NCBI GenBank assembly: GCA_036488815.1
Contig: DASXGX010000147.1
Coordinates: 61,480 to 125,479 of the forward strand
DNA length: 64,000 nt
Source of the DNA: Roseiarcus sp036488815
GTDB taxonomy: Bacteria > Pseudomonadota > Alphaproteobacteria > Rhizobiales > Beijerinckiaceae
Direction of reading: 5' to 3'
Shown: positions 42,491 through 52,025 of the stretch, piece by piece
How positions within the stretch are numbered: the stretch's first letter is position 1
How the letters are laid out: every line of letters begins with the position of its first letter
Made by a program: the position numbers and the translations under genes
Notes under the pieces: generated by a model
Database searches by the model: none
Seen by the model: the letters and a program-made list of their open reading frames with translations, nothing else
What the model was told of the DNA's origin: nothing

Positions 42491-43300
42491 ATGAGTAGCA
42501 AGGAGGATCTTCGGCCAAGGTATCCGATGAATCGACGCGCATTCGTGAGCATGGCGGCTGCGGCTGCGGCAGGCGCCGTCATCCCAGGGGGCGCCGCCGC
42601 CGCCGTTGCACAACCCGCAAAGGCCCGAAACGTCGTCCTTGTGCACGGGTTGTTCGCCGACGGGTCATGTTGGTCCGAGGTGATTGCACGATTGCAGGCA
42701 GCGGGGCTCAATGCCACAGCCGTGCAAAACCCGCTGACAACGCTGCCCGAAGCGGTAGCGTCGGCCGAGCGCGTGCTGGCGCGAATGGACGGTCCGACAG
42801 TCCTAGTTGGGCATTCCTTCTCCGGAATGATCGTGACAGAGGCTGGTATGCATCCGAACGTGTCGGCTCTTGTCTACGTAGCGGCGCGAGCGCCGGATGC
42901 AGGCGAGGATTACACGGCGCTGGCCAAGACATATCCGACGCCCCCGGCGTCCGCCGGGATCGTCTTCGACGGCGATGAGGGACGTCTCGGCGAGGAAGCG
43001 TTCGTGCGCGATTTCGCCGGCGATCTGCCGGAAGCGAAGGCGAAGGTCCTCTACGCGGTCCAAGAGCCGTTCCACCGGGCTCTGCTCACGGGAAAGACGA
43101 CGCATGCGGCTTGGCGGTCGAAGCCGAGTTTCTACGCCGTTTCGACGGAAGACCGGACGATCAATCCCGAACTCGAACGCTTCATGGCCAAGCGCATGGG
43201 CGCCAAGACCATCGAAGTGAAGGCCAGCCACCTTTCGCTGATATCCCACCCCGACGAGATCACCCGGTTGATCCTGGAAGCGGCCGGACAGCCCGCTTAG
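42491..43300 (+). CDS. Exported alpha/beta hydrolase
   Basis: A 269-residue alpha/beta-hydrolase with an N-terminal twin-arginine-type signal, NRRAFVSMAAAAAAGAVIPG, at residues 14-33. The oxyanion-hole segment is VVLVHGLFADGSCW, the nucleophile elbow is LVGHSFSGM (Ser), and the acid and His lie in STEDRTINPE and KASHLSLISHP. ATG 42491 has GAGGAG at 42479-42484. The family includes small esterases of the EstC/salicylate-esterase-like type. A decayed relative of its C-terminal third lies at 18590-18803. The 3' end is 12 bases from the end of the convergent histidine kinase gene. Confidence 0.9.
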   Translation: MSSKEDLRPRYPMNRRAFVSMAAAAAAGAVIPGGAAAAVAQPAKARNVVLVHGLFADGSCWSEVIARLQAAGLNATAVQNPLTTLPEAVASAERVLARMDGPTVLVGHSFSGMIVTEAGMHPNVSALVYVAARAPDAGEDYTALAKTYPTPPASAGIVFDGDEGRLGEEAFVRDFAGDLPEAKAKVLYAVQEPFHRALLTGKTTHAAWRSKPSFYAVSTEDRTINPELERFMAKRMGAKTIEVKASHLSLISHPDEITRLILEAAGQPA

Positions 43301-43312
43301 CGTATGCCCTAG

Positions 43313-44710
43313 CTACACATCGACGAATTGATGCGTCCGCTGGCTGAGGAGAATCTGAAGCCGCTCGTCGCGACGCATCCGGATTGTGAGCCGGACCCTG
43401 AGGCCGCTCGGATCGTTGTCGAGAAGGTCGATTTCGCCGTCGTGGCGCAAGGCGATGTCGCGCGCGATCGACAATCCGAGGCCGAAGCCGCGCCCTGAGG
43501 AGGGCCGGGCGCTGTCGGCCTTGAAGAAAGGCTCGAACACCTTGCTGCGCAGCGAGGCGGGAATTCCCGGGCCGTCGTCGCTGATCTCGATCTGCGCTGT
43601 CCTCTCGTCGATCAGGCGCAAAGTGACGGCGACGGTCGTGCCGTGTTTGGTCGCGTTGTCGACCACGTTCGTCACCGCGCGGCTCAGCGCGTCGACGCGG
43701 CAGACGAAAGCGAGCCGGTCGGGCCCCTCGTAGGATACGTCGAAACCGATGTCGACGAACTCCGCGCAGATCGTCTGCACCATGCTGGGCAGGTCGACGA
43801 GTTGGGACGATTCGGACCGCCCCCCGTCGCGCAAATAGGCCAACGTCTCGCTCAGCATGTCGTTGATGGTCGCGATGTCGCGCATCATGCTGTCTCTGAG
43901 GCCCGCGTCGGCCAAGCGCTCGGAGCGAAGGCGCAAGCGTGTGAGCGGCGTTCTGAGGTCGTGGCTGATGGCCGCGAGCATCTGCGTGCGTTCGTTGACC
44001 AGCGTCGAGACGCGCCTGCGCATGTCGTTCAGCGCCTCGGCGACCTCAGCGATCTCGCGCGGTCCTTTCGCGTCGATCGGAGCGTCGTCGGCAGTCGGGA
44101 GCCTAAAGGAGCGCGCCGCCGAGGCGATCGACGACAGCGGAGCGGTAATAAAGCGCAGCGCGTAAAGCGATAGGAACACAATGATGAACGTGACGATCGC
44201 AAGGCCACTGACGATCTCAGTGGCGAGGAAGTTGCGCAGACGAACGTGCGGCGTCGCGTCAAACAGCAGCCCGGCGTCGCCGATCTTCACCGCGATGGCG
44301 TCATGCCCGCCGAGGGAGGGCGCGCCTGGAAGCGGCGTGATGCCCCAATCGTTCGCCAGCATGGCTTTGACCGAGCGCATGAAGGCGGGATTGTGCGGCG
44401 TGACGTTCGGGAGCGCCCCGAGATTGGCCGCGGGGGTCGCTTGGACCCTCATCTCCGGCCAGCGGTGTTCTTTGAGAACCCGCGCCAAGTCTTCCGGCGA
44501 TCGAGCAGCTTCCGTGTTGTGGACGATCGCTGCGATGCGAGCCGCGGTCGTGGCGGCCACCAGCTGGGGATTCGCGCCGGCCTGCGCATTGAAAAAGAAG
44601 TACATGAGAACGGCGGCGGCGAGGCCGACGCCTAGCACCACAGCGGCGATGACGATGCCTGTGATCTGGGCCGTGATCGACCGCAGCGCCAGCCGCTCCG
44701 GAACCTTCAT
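43313..44710 (-). CDS. Sensor histidine kinase (EnvZ-like)
   Basis: A 465-residue membrane kinase. TM1 spans about residues 17-40 (TGIVIAAVVLGVGLAAAVLM) and TM2 about 166-187 (IVSGLAIVTFIIVFLSLYAL), with a periplasmic loop of about 125 residues between. A HAMP linker (RFITAPLSSIASAARSFRLP) is followed by HisKA with His250 in AAISHDLRTPLTRLRLRSER and the HATPase domain: N-box NVVDNATKHG, G1 DDGPGIP, G2 GRGFGLGLSIA. ATG 44710 overlaps the response regulator stop by four bases. The signal is unknown; the loop has no named sensor domain. Confidence 0.93.
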   Translation of the reverse strand: MKVPERLALRSITAQITGIVIAAVVLGVGLAAAVLMYFFFNAQAGANPQLVAATTAARIAAIVHNTEAARSPEDLARVLKEHRWPEMRVQATPAANLGALPNVTPHNPAFMRSVKAMLANDWGITPLPGAPSLGGHDAIAVKIGDAGLLFDATPHVRLRNFLATEIVSGLAIVTFIIVFLSLYALRFITAPLSSIASAARSFRLPTADDAPIDAKGPREIAEVAEALNDMRRRVSTLVNERTQMLAAISHDLRTPLTRLRLRSERLADAGLRDSMMRDIATINDMLSETLAYLRDGGRSESSQLVDLPSMVQTICAEFVDIGFDVSYEGPDRLAFVCRVDALSRAVTNVVDNATKHGTTVAVTLRLIDERTAQIEISDDGPGIPASLRSKVFEPFFKADSARPSSGRGFGLGLSIARDIALRHDGEIDLLDNDPSGLRVRLTIRMRRDERLQILLSQRTHQFVDV

Positions 44711-45471
44711 GAGCCGACCTCCACCTGTGGCGTGAACACATAGCCGCCCAGGCGCACCGTCTTGATGAAGGTTGGATCGCGCGGATCCGGCTCGATCTTC
44801 TGGCGGATCCGGCTGACATGGACGTCGACGCTGCGCTCGATGGGACCAGCGAGGCCGCCGTGCGTGAGCTCCAGCAATTGCTCGCGCGATAAGACGCGGC
44901 CGGGGTTCTGGCAGAAGGCGAGCAGCAGATCGAATTCGGCGCTCGTCATCGTCACCCGGGCGCGATCCGGATTGTAGAGCAACCGCTCCGAGGGGTAGAT
45001 GCTCCAATGGGCGAAGCGGAAAGGGCGCAGGCGGTGCTTGTGGGACGGCTCGGCGGCGGCGACGCGCCGCATCAGCGCACGGACCCGGGCGATCAGTTCG
45101 CGTGAGTTGAACGGCTTGGTGATGTAATCGTCGGCGCCGATATCGAGCCCGCCGATGCGGTCGACGTCCTCGCCGAGCGCCGTCACCATGATGATCGGCA
45201 CGCTGGAGGCCGCCCGCAGCCGGCGGCAAATGCTGAAACCGTCTTCCTGCGGCAACATGACGTCCAGCAGGATCAAATCGATCGTCTCCCGCGTCAGGGC
45301 GACATCCATGGTTGATCCCGACGTGGCGGCGCAGACCGAAAAGCCCGCTTCAGTCAAAAGCTCTTCGAGCATATTGGCGATGAAGGGATCGTCCTCCACC
45401 AGCAGGATGCGTGCGGGCTCGCCGTCGTCGGGGCTGAGAGGAGCAGGCGAGATCGTCGTTTCAAGCATCAT
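44707..45471 (-). CDS. OmpR/PhoB family response regulator
   Basis: A 254-residue two-domain regulator. The receiver domain has acidic residues in LLVEDDPF, phospho-acceptor Asp70 in LILLDVMLP, and Lys119 in ITKPF. The C-terminal winged helix (about residues 140-245) contains VTMTSAEFDLLLAFCQNPGR, VLSREQLLELTHG and RSVDVHVSRIRQKIE. An ATGATG start at 45471/45468 lies behind GAGG. It is translated just ahead of its kinase (ATGA overlap). Its N-terminus has about 20 extra residues before the receiver domain. Confidence 0.94.
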   Translation of the reverse strand: MMLETTISPAPLSPDDGEPARILLVEDDPFIANMLEELLTEAGFSVCAATSGSTMDVALTRETIDLILLDVMLPQEDGFSICRRLRAASSVPIIMVTALGEDVDRIGGLDIGADDYITKPFNSRELIARVRALMRRVAAAEPSHKHRLRPFRFAHWSIYPSERLLYNPDRARVTMTSAEFDLLLAFCQNPGRVLSREQLLELTHGGLAGPIERSVDVHVSRIRQKIEPDPRDPTFIKTVRLGGYVFTPQVEVGS

Positions 45472-45558
45472 GAACCTCGCTGCTTCTGTCGCCCAAAGGA
45501 GCGAGCGAGTCAGCCGCTGTTTTGTGTTTTTTTGTTTCGGCCGCGCCGATCAAGCGGT

Positions 45559-48500
45559 TCAGGCGAGATCGACGAGGACGCCGCGAGCGGCCGACCGCAA
45601 AAGCCGCTTCTCCGCTTCCCAGCGGCCGGCGGCGTCAATCTCCTCGAGGAATTCCACCTTCCCTCCGGCGAGGGTGGCGACCGGCAGGCCGTCCCGGAAC
45701 ACGACCCGATTGCCAGTGAGCGCGGCGAGGCGCGGGCCTGGCGTCAAAACGCCAAGGAGATTGAGCGGATCCGCCGCGGAGAGCGACACCCATTGCTCGG
45801 AATGCGCACGGCGGCGCGTTTCGCGCAACAGGCCGACCGCCTCCGGCAAAGCGTATTGCTCGCCTGAAAATCCGGCGACGAAACGGCCGCCGCGGATTTC
45901 CCCGCGCGCTTCGAGGCGGCGATAGACGCGCAAGAGATCGCGCCAAGGCGGCAGCCAGCCGCCCTCGCGGCCAAGCATCCGGAAAAACACCACGCCGTAG
46001 CGGCGCAGCAACGCCTGCGCGGCGTGCTCGATGGCGGCGCTTCGCATCGCTTCGTCGATCTGCTCAGGGCTCGGGCGGCGGACCAGGCTCCAACGGCCGC
46101 CGCTCTCGATATCGAAGGCGAGCACGCGGCCGCGGCGTTTCGCGCCGGCGATCGGCCGACGTTGGCTCGACGGCACGAGGAGCGCCCTGAGGCCGCCGAA
46201 GCTGTCGGACGTCGCGAGCCCCTGCGCGACGAGCTCGGCCAGGGCCTCCTCCGCTTGCGGGCGCAACAGACGGGCGGCGTCCGCGAGTTCATCGAAGAAC
46301 AGCGCTCCCTGCGCGTTCAGGCGTTCGAGCGCGGCCCGCGCTTTGGGCGACACGCGGGCTGCATCCGCCGTCGGCGCGAGCGCCATCCAGAGCGGCCCGC
46401 GGCGCCGGTCGATCAGCGCGATCGGCGCGGAGCCGACCGGGCTCGCCGGGCGGGCTCGCTCCGTTCCGCCGCCGGGCGACAGACGCGCCCAGGCGGTGCG
46501 CCCGGCAAGGCATTGGGCGTCGAGCCAGGAGGGCTGATAGTCGGCGATCCGCGCCGGCAGGATCTCGGTCTCCCAGGCGCGCGCCGGCGCCTCGAAGCCT
46601 TCGAGCCCTGCCAGCGCTGCGGGCAGGGCGTCCGGACCTTCAAGACGGGCGTCCTCGGAGACGTGCTGCCATGCGAAAAGGAATCGCAAGAAGTCGCGCG
46701 ACGCGACCGGCTCGATCTCGGAGCGCAGGCGACGGATCGTATAATGATGGATGCGGGCAAGCAGGCGCCGGTCGCACCATTGTTCTTCATTGGCCCCGGG
46801 AATGAAGCGGCCGCGCAGGATCGTCCCTTCCGCCTCGAGCGCGAGCAAGCCGGGGGCGACGGCGGCCGGATCCACCCCCAGCGAACCGGCGAGGGCGGAC
46901 GCGGTGGTCGGACCGAGACCTTCGAGCCGCCCGCGCAAAATTTCGACCACGGCCAGGTCGGGCTCCCACACTGCGGCGGCGTGCTCGGCCGGCGGCGCGA
47001 TCGCCGGCGCGAGCGGGGCGTTCGGCCAGAGCACTTGGAACTGGGTCAGCCGTTCCGCAGGAATCCACAGCCTCGCGCCGGGCGTCTCGAGCCGGGTGAC
47101 GCGCTTGTCGCGCGCGAGCGCGGCGAGCCAGTCGCGCCAGTCCGGCGTCCCCCGGGCCTCTTCTTCGGTAAGGCAGCCGAGCCAGAGGAGCGCGTCATGA
47201 AGCTCCTCGGCGTTGGTCGGCTCGGGCCACGCTTCGCCGCGGACCCGCGCGATCGCGTCCGTGTCCAGCCGGCCGAGATCCGACGCGCTGTCGGGATCCT
47301 GCCAGCGGCGCGCCATGACGGCTTGCGTCCGCCGCTCCTCGAGCGGCGCGTCGTCGAGGAAGGCGTAGGGGCGCGCCGACAGCGCTTCGAGCGCCAGCGG
47401 CGAAGGCTGCGTCAGGTCGCGGCAGACAATGTCGACCTCGCCAGCCTCAATGCGCGCGAGCAACCGCTCCAGCCCGTCGACGTCCATCGCCTCGTGCAGA
47501 CAGTCGTAGATCGCCTGATTGGTCAAGGGATGGTCGGGAACCTCGCGCTCGCCGACGAGATTTTCAGCGCAGGCGATCTGATCCGGAAAGACCGCGGCGA
47601 CGAGATCTTCCGCCTGCATGCGCAGGAACTGCGGCGGGACCTTCTTGCCGCCGCGAAAGCGCGGCAGCGCCAACGCGACGCCGGCGACCCAGCGCCAGCG
47701 CGTCGTGAACATCGGCGCGTCGAGCATCGCCTGGATCAGCACCGCGCGCACGCTGCTCGAATGGAGATAGCGGGCGACGTCGCTAAGATCGAAGCTGTGC
47801 GCGCTCGTCAGCGACAGCACGATATTGTCCTCGGTCGCCGCCGCCTGCAGCTCGAAATTGAACTTGCGGCAGAACCGCTTGCGCAGCGCGAGGCCCCAGG
47901 CGCGGTTGAGACGACTGCCGAAGGGGGAATGGATGACGAGCTGCATGCCGCCCGCCTCGTCGAAGAACCGCTCCAAGACGATGCGGTCCTGCGTCGGCAG
48001 GCGGCTCAGCGCTCCAGCCCCGGCGGCGAGATAGTCCGCGAGCTGCTCGGCCGCGGGCGCGCCCAGGCCGAGCGTCTCTTCAAGCCAAAGGCGCGTGGTT
48101 TGGCGGGACGGGTCGGCGCGAAGCCGATCGTCGATGTCTTCGCGCAGGCGCGACACCGATTGGGAGAGCTCGTCCGAGCGCCCCGGCGCCTCGCCGAGCC
48201 AGAAGGGAAGCGTCGGCGGCTGGCCGCGCGCGTCTTCGACCCGCACCGTGCCCCGCTCGACGCGCAGGATGCGATAGGAAGCGTTGCCGAGTTGGAACAC
48301 GTCGCCTTGCAGACTCTCGACCGCGAAATCCTCGTTGACGCTGCCGATGACGTGGTTCTCCGGCTCCAAGAGCACCTGATAGTCGGCGGTGTCGGGGATC
48401 GTGCCGCCCGAGGTGAGCGCCGTCGTGCGGGCGCCGCGCCGGGCGCGCAGCACATGGTTGACGGCGTCGCGGTGAATCAAGGCGCCGCGCCGGCCGTGAC

Positions 48501-49971
48501 GGGTGGAGAAGCCCTCCGCGAGCATGCGCACGACGGCGTCGAAGTCCGCGCGCGGCACGGCCCGGAACGACCAGGCGCGACGCAGCCGATCATAGAGCGC
48601 CGTCTCGTCCCAGTCCTGCGCCGAGACCTCGGCGACGATCTGCTGGGCGATGACGTCGAGCGGCTGGCTCGGGATTGTCAGCCGGTCGAGTTCGCCGCGG
48701 CGCACGCTGTCGAGCAAGGCCGCGCATTCGACGAGATCGTCTCGCGAGAGCGGAAACAATCGCCCCTTTGGCGTTGCGTCGATCGCATGGCCGGACCGCC
48801 CGACCCGCTGAAGAAAGCTCGCGATCGACCGCGGCGAGCCGATCTGGCAGACCATGTCGACATCGCCGATGTCGATGCCGAGTTCCAGCGAAGCGGTGGC
48901 GACCAGGGCCTTGAGTTCTCCGCCCTTCAGCCGCCGCTCGGCGTCGAGGCGGCGCTCCTTGGCCATGCTGCCGTGATGCGCGGTGACCGCGCCTTCTCCG
49001 AGGCGTTTCGACAATTCCCCGGCGATGCGCTCCGCCATCCGGCGCGTGTTGACGAACACGAGCGTCGTCCGATGCGCCGCGATGAGCTCCGTGAGACGCT
49101 CGTAGATCTGCGCCCAGACTTCGGCCGACATCACCGATTCGAGCGGCGCGCCCGGAACCTCGATGCCGAGATCGCGCGGCCGCTGATGCCCCGCGTCGAT
49201 GATCGCCGGCGGCGCGATCGCCGCGCCGACGAGGAAATTGGCGACCGCCTCGATTGGCTTTTGCGTCGCGGAAAGGCCGATCCGCAGCACCCGGTCCTCG
49301 CACAGGGCGGCGAGCCGTTCGAGCGAGAGGGCGAGATGAGCGCCGCGCTTATTCGGCGCGACCGCGTGAATTTCGTCAACGATCACGGATCGTGTCGTCG
49401 CCAGCATCTTGCGCCCGGATTCCGAGCCGAGCAGCACGTAAAGCGATTCCGGAGTCGTCACCAGAATGTGCGGCGGCCGGCGGCGCATCCGGTCGCGCTC
49501 GCTGGAGGGGGTGTCGCCAGTGCGGACCCAGGAGCGGATTTCGACGTCCGGCAAGCCGCTGCGCCGCAGTTCTTCGCGGATGCCGGCGAGGGGAAGCTCG
49601 AGATTGCGGTGGACGTCGTTGGAAAGCGCCTTCAGCGGCGAGACATAGACGACCTGCGTCGCATCGGTCAGCTTGCCCTCCAGCCCCTGGCGGACGAGAT
49701 CGTCGATGGCGGCGAGAAAAGCCGCCAGCGTCTTGCCGGAGCCCGTGGGCGCCGCAATCAGCGTATGACGCCCGGATTTGATGGCGGGCCAAGCCTCCGC
49801 CTGGGCAGGCGTCGGCGCGGCGAAACGCCGCGAGAACCACGCCGCGACGGCGGGATGGAAGCCGGCCGGGATGGCGGCGCGCGCGGGCGCCCGCGCGGCG
49901 CGCCGCGTCGGCCGGCGCTTCGCCGCAACGATCGTCTCGGGATCCTCCAGCACGCGCGTGTTTGCTTTCAT
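45559..49971 (-). CDS. lhr: Lhr-type large ATP-dependent helicase
   Basis: A 1470-residue superfamily 2 helicase. Motifs in order: a basic N-terminal tail, Q-like PTPAQAEAWPAI, motif I APTGSGKT, motif Ia YVSPLKALSND, motif II VDEIH, LSATQKP (motif III), VFVNTRRMAERIAGELSKRL (motif IV region), and QRVGRSGHA (motif VI). They are followed by the winged-helix/Lhr-core domain (RIEAGEVDIVCRDLTQPSPL) and a long C-terminal region with several winged-helix repeats. Length and layout match full-length bacterial Lhr (about 1400-1550) rather than the ligase-associated short form. It acts on DNA or DNA-RNA hybrids in repair. No partner gene is adjacent. Confidence 0.93.
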   Translation of the reverse strand: MKANTRVLEDPETIVAAKRRPTRRAARAPARAAIPAGFHPAVAAWFSRRFAAPTPAQAEAWPAIKSGRHTLIAAPTGSGKTLAAFLAAIDDLVRQGLEGKLTDATQVVYVSPLKALSNDVHRNLELPLAGIREELRRSGLPDVEIRSWVRTGDTPSSERDRMRRRPPHILVTTPESLYVLLGSESGRKMLATTRSVIVDEIHAVAPNKRGAHLALSLERLAALCEDRVLRIGLSATQKPIEAVANFLVGAAIAPPAIIDAGHQRPRDLGIEVPGAPLESVMSAEVWAQIYERLTELIAAHRTTLVFVNTRRMAERIAGELSKRLGEGAVTAHHGSMAKERRLDAERRLKGGELKALVATASLELGIDIGDVDMVCQIGSPRSIASFLQRVGRSGHAIDATPKGRLFPLSRDDLVECAALLDSVRRGELDRLTIPSQPLDVIAQQIVAEVSAQDWDETALYDRLRRAWSFRAVPRADFDAVVRMLAEGFSTRHGRRGALIHRDAVNHVLRARRGARTTALTSGGTIPDTADYQVLLEPENHVIGSVNEDFAVESLQGDVFQLGNASYRILRVERGTVRVEDARGQPPTLPFWLGEAPGRSDELSQSVSRLREDIDDRLRADPSRQTTRLWLEETLGLGAPAAEQLADYLAAGAGALSRLPTQDRIVLERFFDEAGGMQLVIHSPFGSRLNRAWGLALRKRFCRKFNFELQAAATEDNIVLSLTSAHSFDLSDVARYLHSSSVRAVLIQAMLDAPMFTTRWRWVAGVALALPRFRGGKKVPPQFLRMQAEDLVAAVFPDQIACAENLVGEREVPDHPLTNQAIYDCLHEAMDVDGLERLLARIEAGEVDIVCRDLTQPSPLALEALSARPYAFLDDAPLEERRTQAVMARRWQDPDSASDLGRLDTDAIARVRGEAWPEPTNAEELHDALLWLGCLTEEEARGTPDWRDWLAALARDKRVTRLETPGARLWIPAERLTQFQVLWPNAPLAPAIAPPAEHAAAVWEPDLAVVEILRGRLEGLGPTTASALAGSLGVDPAAVAPGLLALEAEGTILRGRFIPGANEEQWCDRRLLARIHHYTIRRLRSEIEPVASRDFLRFLFAWQHVSEDARLEGPDALPAALAGLEGFEAPARAWETEILPARIADYQPSWLDAQCLAGRTAWARLSPGGGTERARPASPVGSAPIALIDRRRGPLWMALAPTADAARVSPKARAALERLNAQGALFFDELADAARLLRPQAEEALAELVAQGLATSDSFGGLRALLVPSSQRRPIAGAKRRGRVLAFDIESGGRWSLVRRPSPEQIDEAMRSAAIEHAAQALLRRYGVVFFRMLGREGGWLPPWRDLLRVYRRLEARGEIRGGRFVAGFSGEQYALPEAVGLLRETRRRAHSEQWVSLSAADPLNLLGVLTPGPRLAALTGNRVVFRDGLPVATLAGGKVEFLEEIDAAGRWEAEKRLLRSAARGVLVDLA

Positions 49972-50255
49972 TGCCCTTTGGCGGCTTTGCGTTCGGTGCT
50001 CCGCTCTGCGGAGCCGAACCTATATGGGGGCTCGGGGGCGCTTCGTCAGCCGGCCCCCTAGATGTGAGCAATCCCCAGAGCGCGGCCATTCTACCAAATC
50101 GCCGGGTCTAGTCATTTCTACACCGCGGCGCGCAGAGCCGCCACCGCCCACGCTCGCGCGTTATGCGCGCGTGGAACCGAGGGCGGGCCGACGGCGTTGT
50201 CTGCATATCGCCGTCGCTACGCGCGGCCGACCCAAGCCCGCGAAATCGTGAGACC

Positions 50256-52025
50256 ATGGCTACATTCGCTCACGCGTTGCCGTTCGGCGCGAACCTGATC
50301 GCTGACAAGCGCGTTCGTTTTCGCTTATTTGCGCCGGCGCAACGCTCGGTATCGGTGGATATCGAAGGCGCGCCCAGTCGCATTCCGATGCGCAAGCTCG
50401 ATAGCGGCTGGTTCCAGGGCGACGCCCTTTGCGGCGCTGGCGCGCGCTATTTCTATGTGCTCGAGGATGGAACGCGCGTTCCCGACCCCGCTTCACGCGC
50501 CCAGGCGGGCGACGTTCACGACCGCAGCATCGTGGTCGATCCCAAGGCCTATTCGTGGATAAACGCGAACTGGACTGGAAAGCCCTGGCCAGAAACCGTT
50601 CTCTACGAATTGCACTGTGGGCTCTTCGGCGGCTTTCGCGGCGTCGAGCGCGAGCTTCCTCGCCTCGTGGAGCTCGGGGTCACGGCGATCGAGCTGATGC
50701 CGATCGCCGATTTTCCGGGCCGTCGCAATTGGGGCTACGACGGCGTGCTGCCCTTCGCGCCGGACGCTTCCTATGGCTCGCCCGACGATTTGAAAGCGCT
50801 CGTCGACGCGGCGCATGGCCTTGGGCTGATGGTCTTCCTCGACGTCGTCTACAATCATTTCGGTCCCGACGGGAACTATATCGGCCGGTACGCGCCCTCG
50901 CTGTTCCAGAGCGACCGCTCGTCGCCCTGGGGCGCCGCGATCGATTTCCGCCTCCCTGCGACGCGCCAGTATTTTCGCGAGAACGCCCTCTATTGGCTGT
51001 TGGAATATCGGTTCGACGGGCTGCGGCTCGATGCGGTTCACGAGATCGGCGAGCCCGACTGGCTTGACGAACTCGCCGCGCATGTTCGCGCCAAAGTCGA
51101 GCCCGACCGCCATGTCCATCTCGTGCTCGAGAATGATTTCAACGCCGTGAGCCACCTCGAAGGCGGCTTCGACGCGCAGTGGAACGACGACGTCCACCAT
51201 GCGCTGCACGTCCTGCTGACCGGCGAAACGGAAGGCTATTACGTCGATTACGCCGAGGAGCCCGCCGCCAAGCTGGCCCGGGGGCTGTCGCAAGGCTTCA
51301 TCTATCAGGGCGAGCCGTCGATGCATCGCGGCGGCCGGCGCCGCGGCGAGCCGAGCGGCGCGCTGCCGCCGACCGCCTTCGTGATCAACCTGCAAAACCA
51401 CGACCAGGTCGGCAATCGAGCCTTCGGGGAGCGGCTTACGGCGCTGAGCGATCCCGAGGCCCTCGAAGCGGCGACGACGGTGCAGCTTCTCGCCCCGCAG
51501 ATCCCGCTCATCTTCATGGGCGAGGAGGCGGCGAGCCGAACGCCGTTCCTCTACTTCACCGACCATTCCGGGGATTTGGCCAACGCCGTTCGGGAAGGAC
51601 GGCGGCGCGAATTCGCGAAATTCGCCAACTTTGCCGATGCGAAGCTGCGCGAGGCGATTCCCGATCCCAACGCCCCCGCCACGTTCGAAAGTTCGAAGCC
51701 TCGTCCCGACCCCGAGCGCGGCGAGGGGCGCGGCGTCCTCTACCGGCGCCTGCTCGCGCTGCGCCGCGCCGAAATCGTCCCCCGTCTCAAGGGAGCGCAT
51801 GCTCTCGCCGCCGCCGCGACCGGGCCGGCGTCGGTCACGGCGAGCTGGCGCATGGGCGACGCAGCGATCCTGACGATCGCCGTCAATCTCGGCCCAGAGC
51901 CGGCGTCGATCGAGGCGCCGCGCGGCAGGCTTTTGTTCGAGAGCCGCAGCGGCGCGGGCGAAGCCGCGAAGGCATGCCGATTGCCCGGCCGATCGGCGGT
52001 CGCGTTTCTGGAGGCGGCGCCGTGA
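50256..52025 (+). CDS. treZ: Malto-oligosyltrehalose trehalohydrolase TreZ
   Basis: A 589-residue GH13 enzyme that releases trehalose from the maltooligosyl-trehalose made by TreY. An N-terminal CBM48/E-set domain (VRFRLFAPAQRSVSVDIEGA) precedes the barrel: YELHCGLFGGFRGV, the family variant ELMPIADFPGRRNWGYDGV, DVVYNHFGPDGNY, DGLRLDAVHEI (Asp nucleophile), HLVLENDFNA (acid/base Glu) and INLQNHDQVGNRAFG (His-Asp). The start is ATG 50256; the longer in-frame extension lacks the domain pattern. The stop overlaps the GTG start of TreY by four bases (GTGA), so the two enzymes are made together. Confidence 0.95.
   Translation: MATFAHALPFGANLIADKRVRFRLFAPAQRSVSVDIEGAPSRIPMRKLDSGWFQGDALCGAGARYFYVLEDGTRVPDPASRAQAGDVHDRSIVVDPKAYSWINANWTGKPWPETVLYELHCGLFGGFRGVERELPRLVELGVTAIELMPIADFPGRRNWGYDGVLPFAPDASYGSPDDLKALVDAAHGLGLMVFLDVVYNHFGPDGNYIGRYAPSLFQSDRSSPWGAAIDFRLPATRQYFRENALYWLLEYRFDGLRLDAVHEIGEPDWLDELAAHVRAKVEPDRHVHLVLENDFNAVSHLEGGFDAQWNDDVHHALHVLLTGETEGYYVDYAEEPAAKLARGLSQGFIYQGEPSMHRGGRRRGEPSGALPPTAFVINLQNHDQVGNRAFGERLTALSDPEALEAATTVQLLAPQIPLIFMGEEAASRTPFLYFTDHSGDLANAVREGRRREFAKFANFADAKLREAIPDPNAPATFESSKPRPDPERGEGRGVLYRRLLALRRAEIVPRLKGAHALAAAATGPASVTASWRMGDAAILTIAVNLGPEPASIEAPRGRLLFESRSGAGEAAKACRLPGRSAVAFLEAAP

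Noticed and set aside
43313..45229. 638-codon minus-strand frame joining the response regulator region and the kinase
   Set aside because: The first 173 codons are out-of-phase response regulator sequence; the kinase starts at 44710 with an ATGA overlap.
45520..45545. T-rich run (TTTTGTGTTTTTTTG) as an intrinsic terminator
   Set aside because: No GC-rich hairpin precedes it, and on the strand of the neighbouring helicase gene it reads as an A-run.
46024..50061. Plus-strand open frame of 1345 codons opposite the helicase gene
   Set aside because: It is antisense to the Lhr gene, is Arg/Gly/Ala/Asp-rich with no domain, and runs through sequence whose other strand carries all helicase motifs. 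High-GC codon bias produces such frames.
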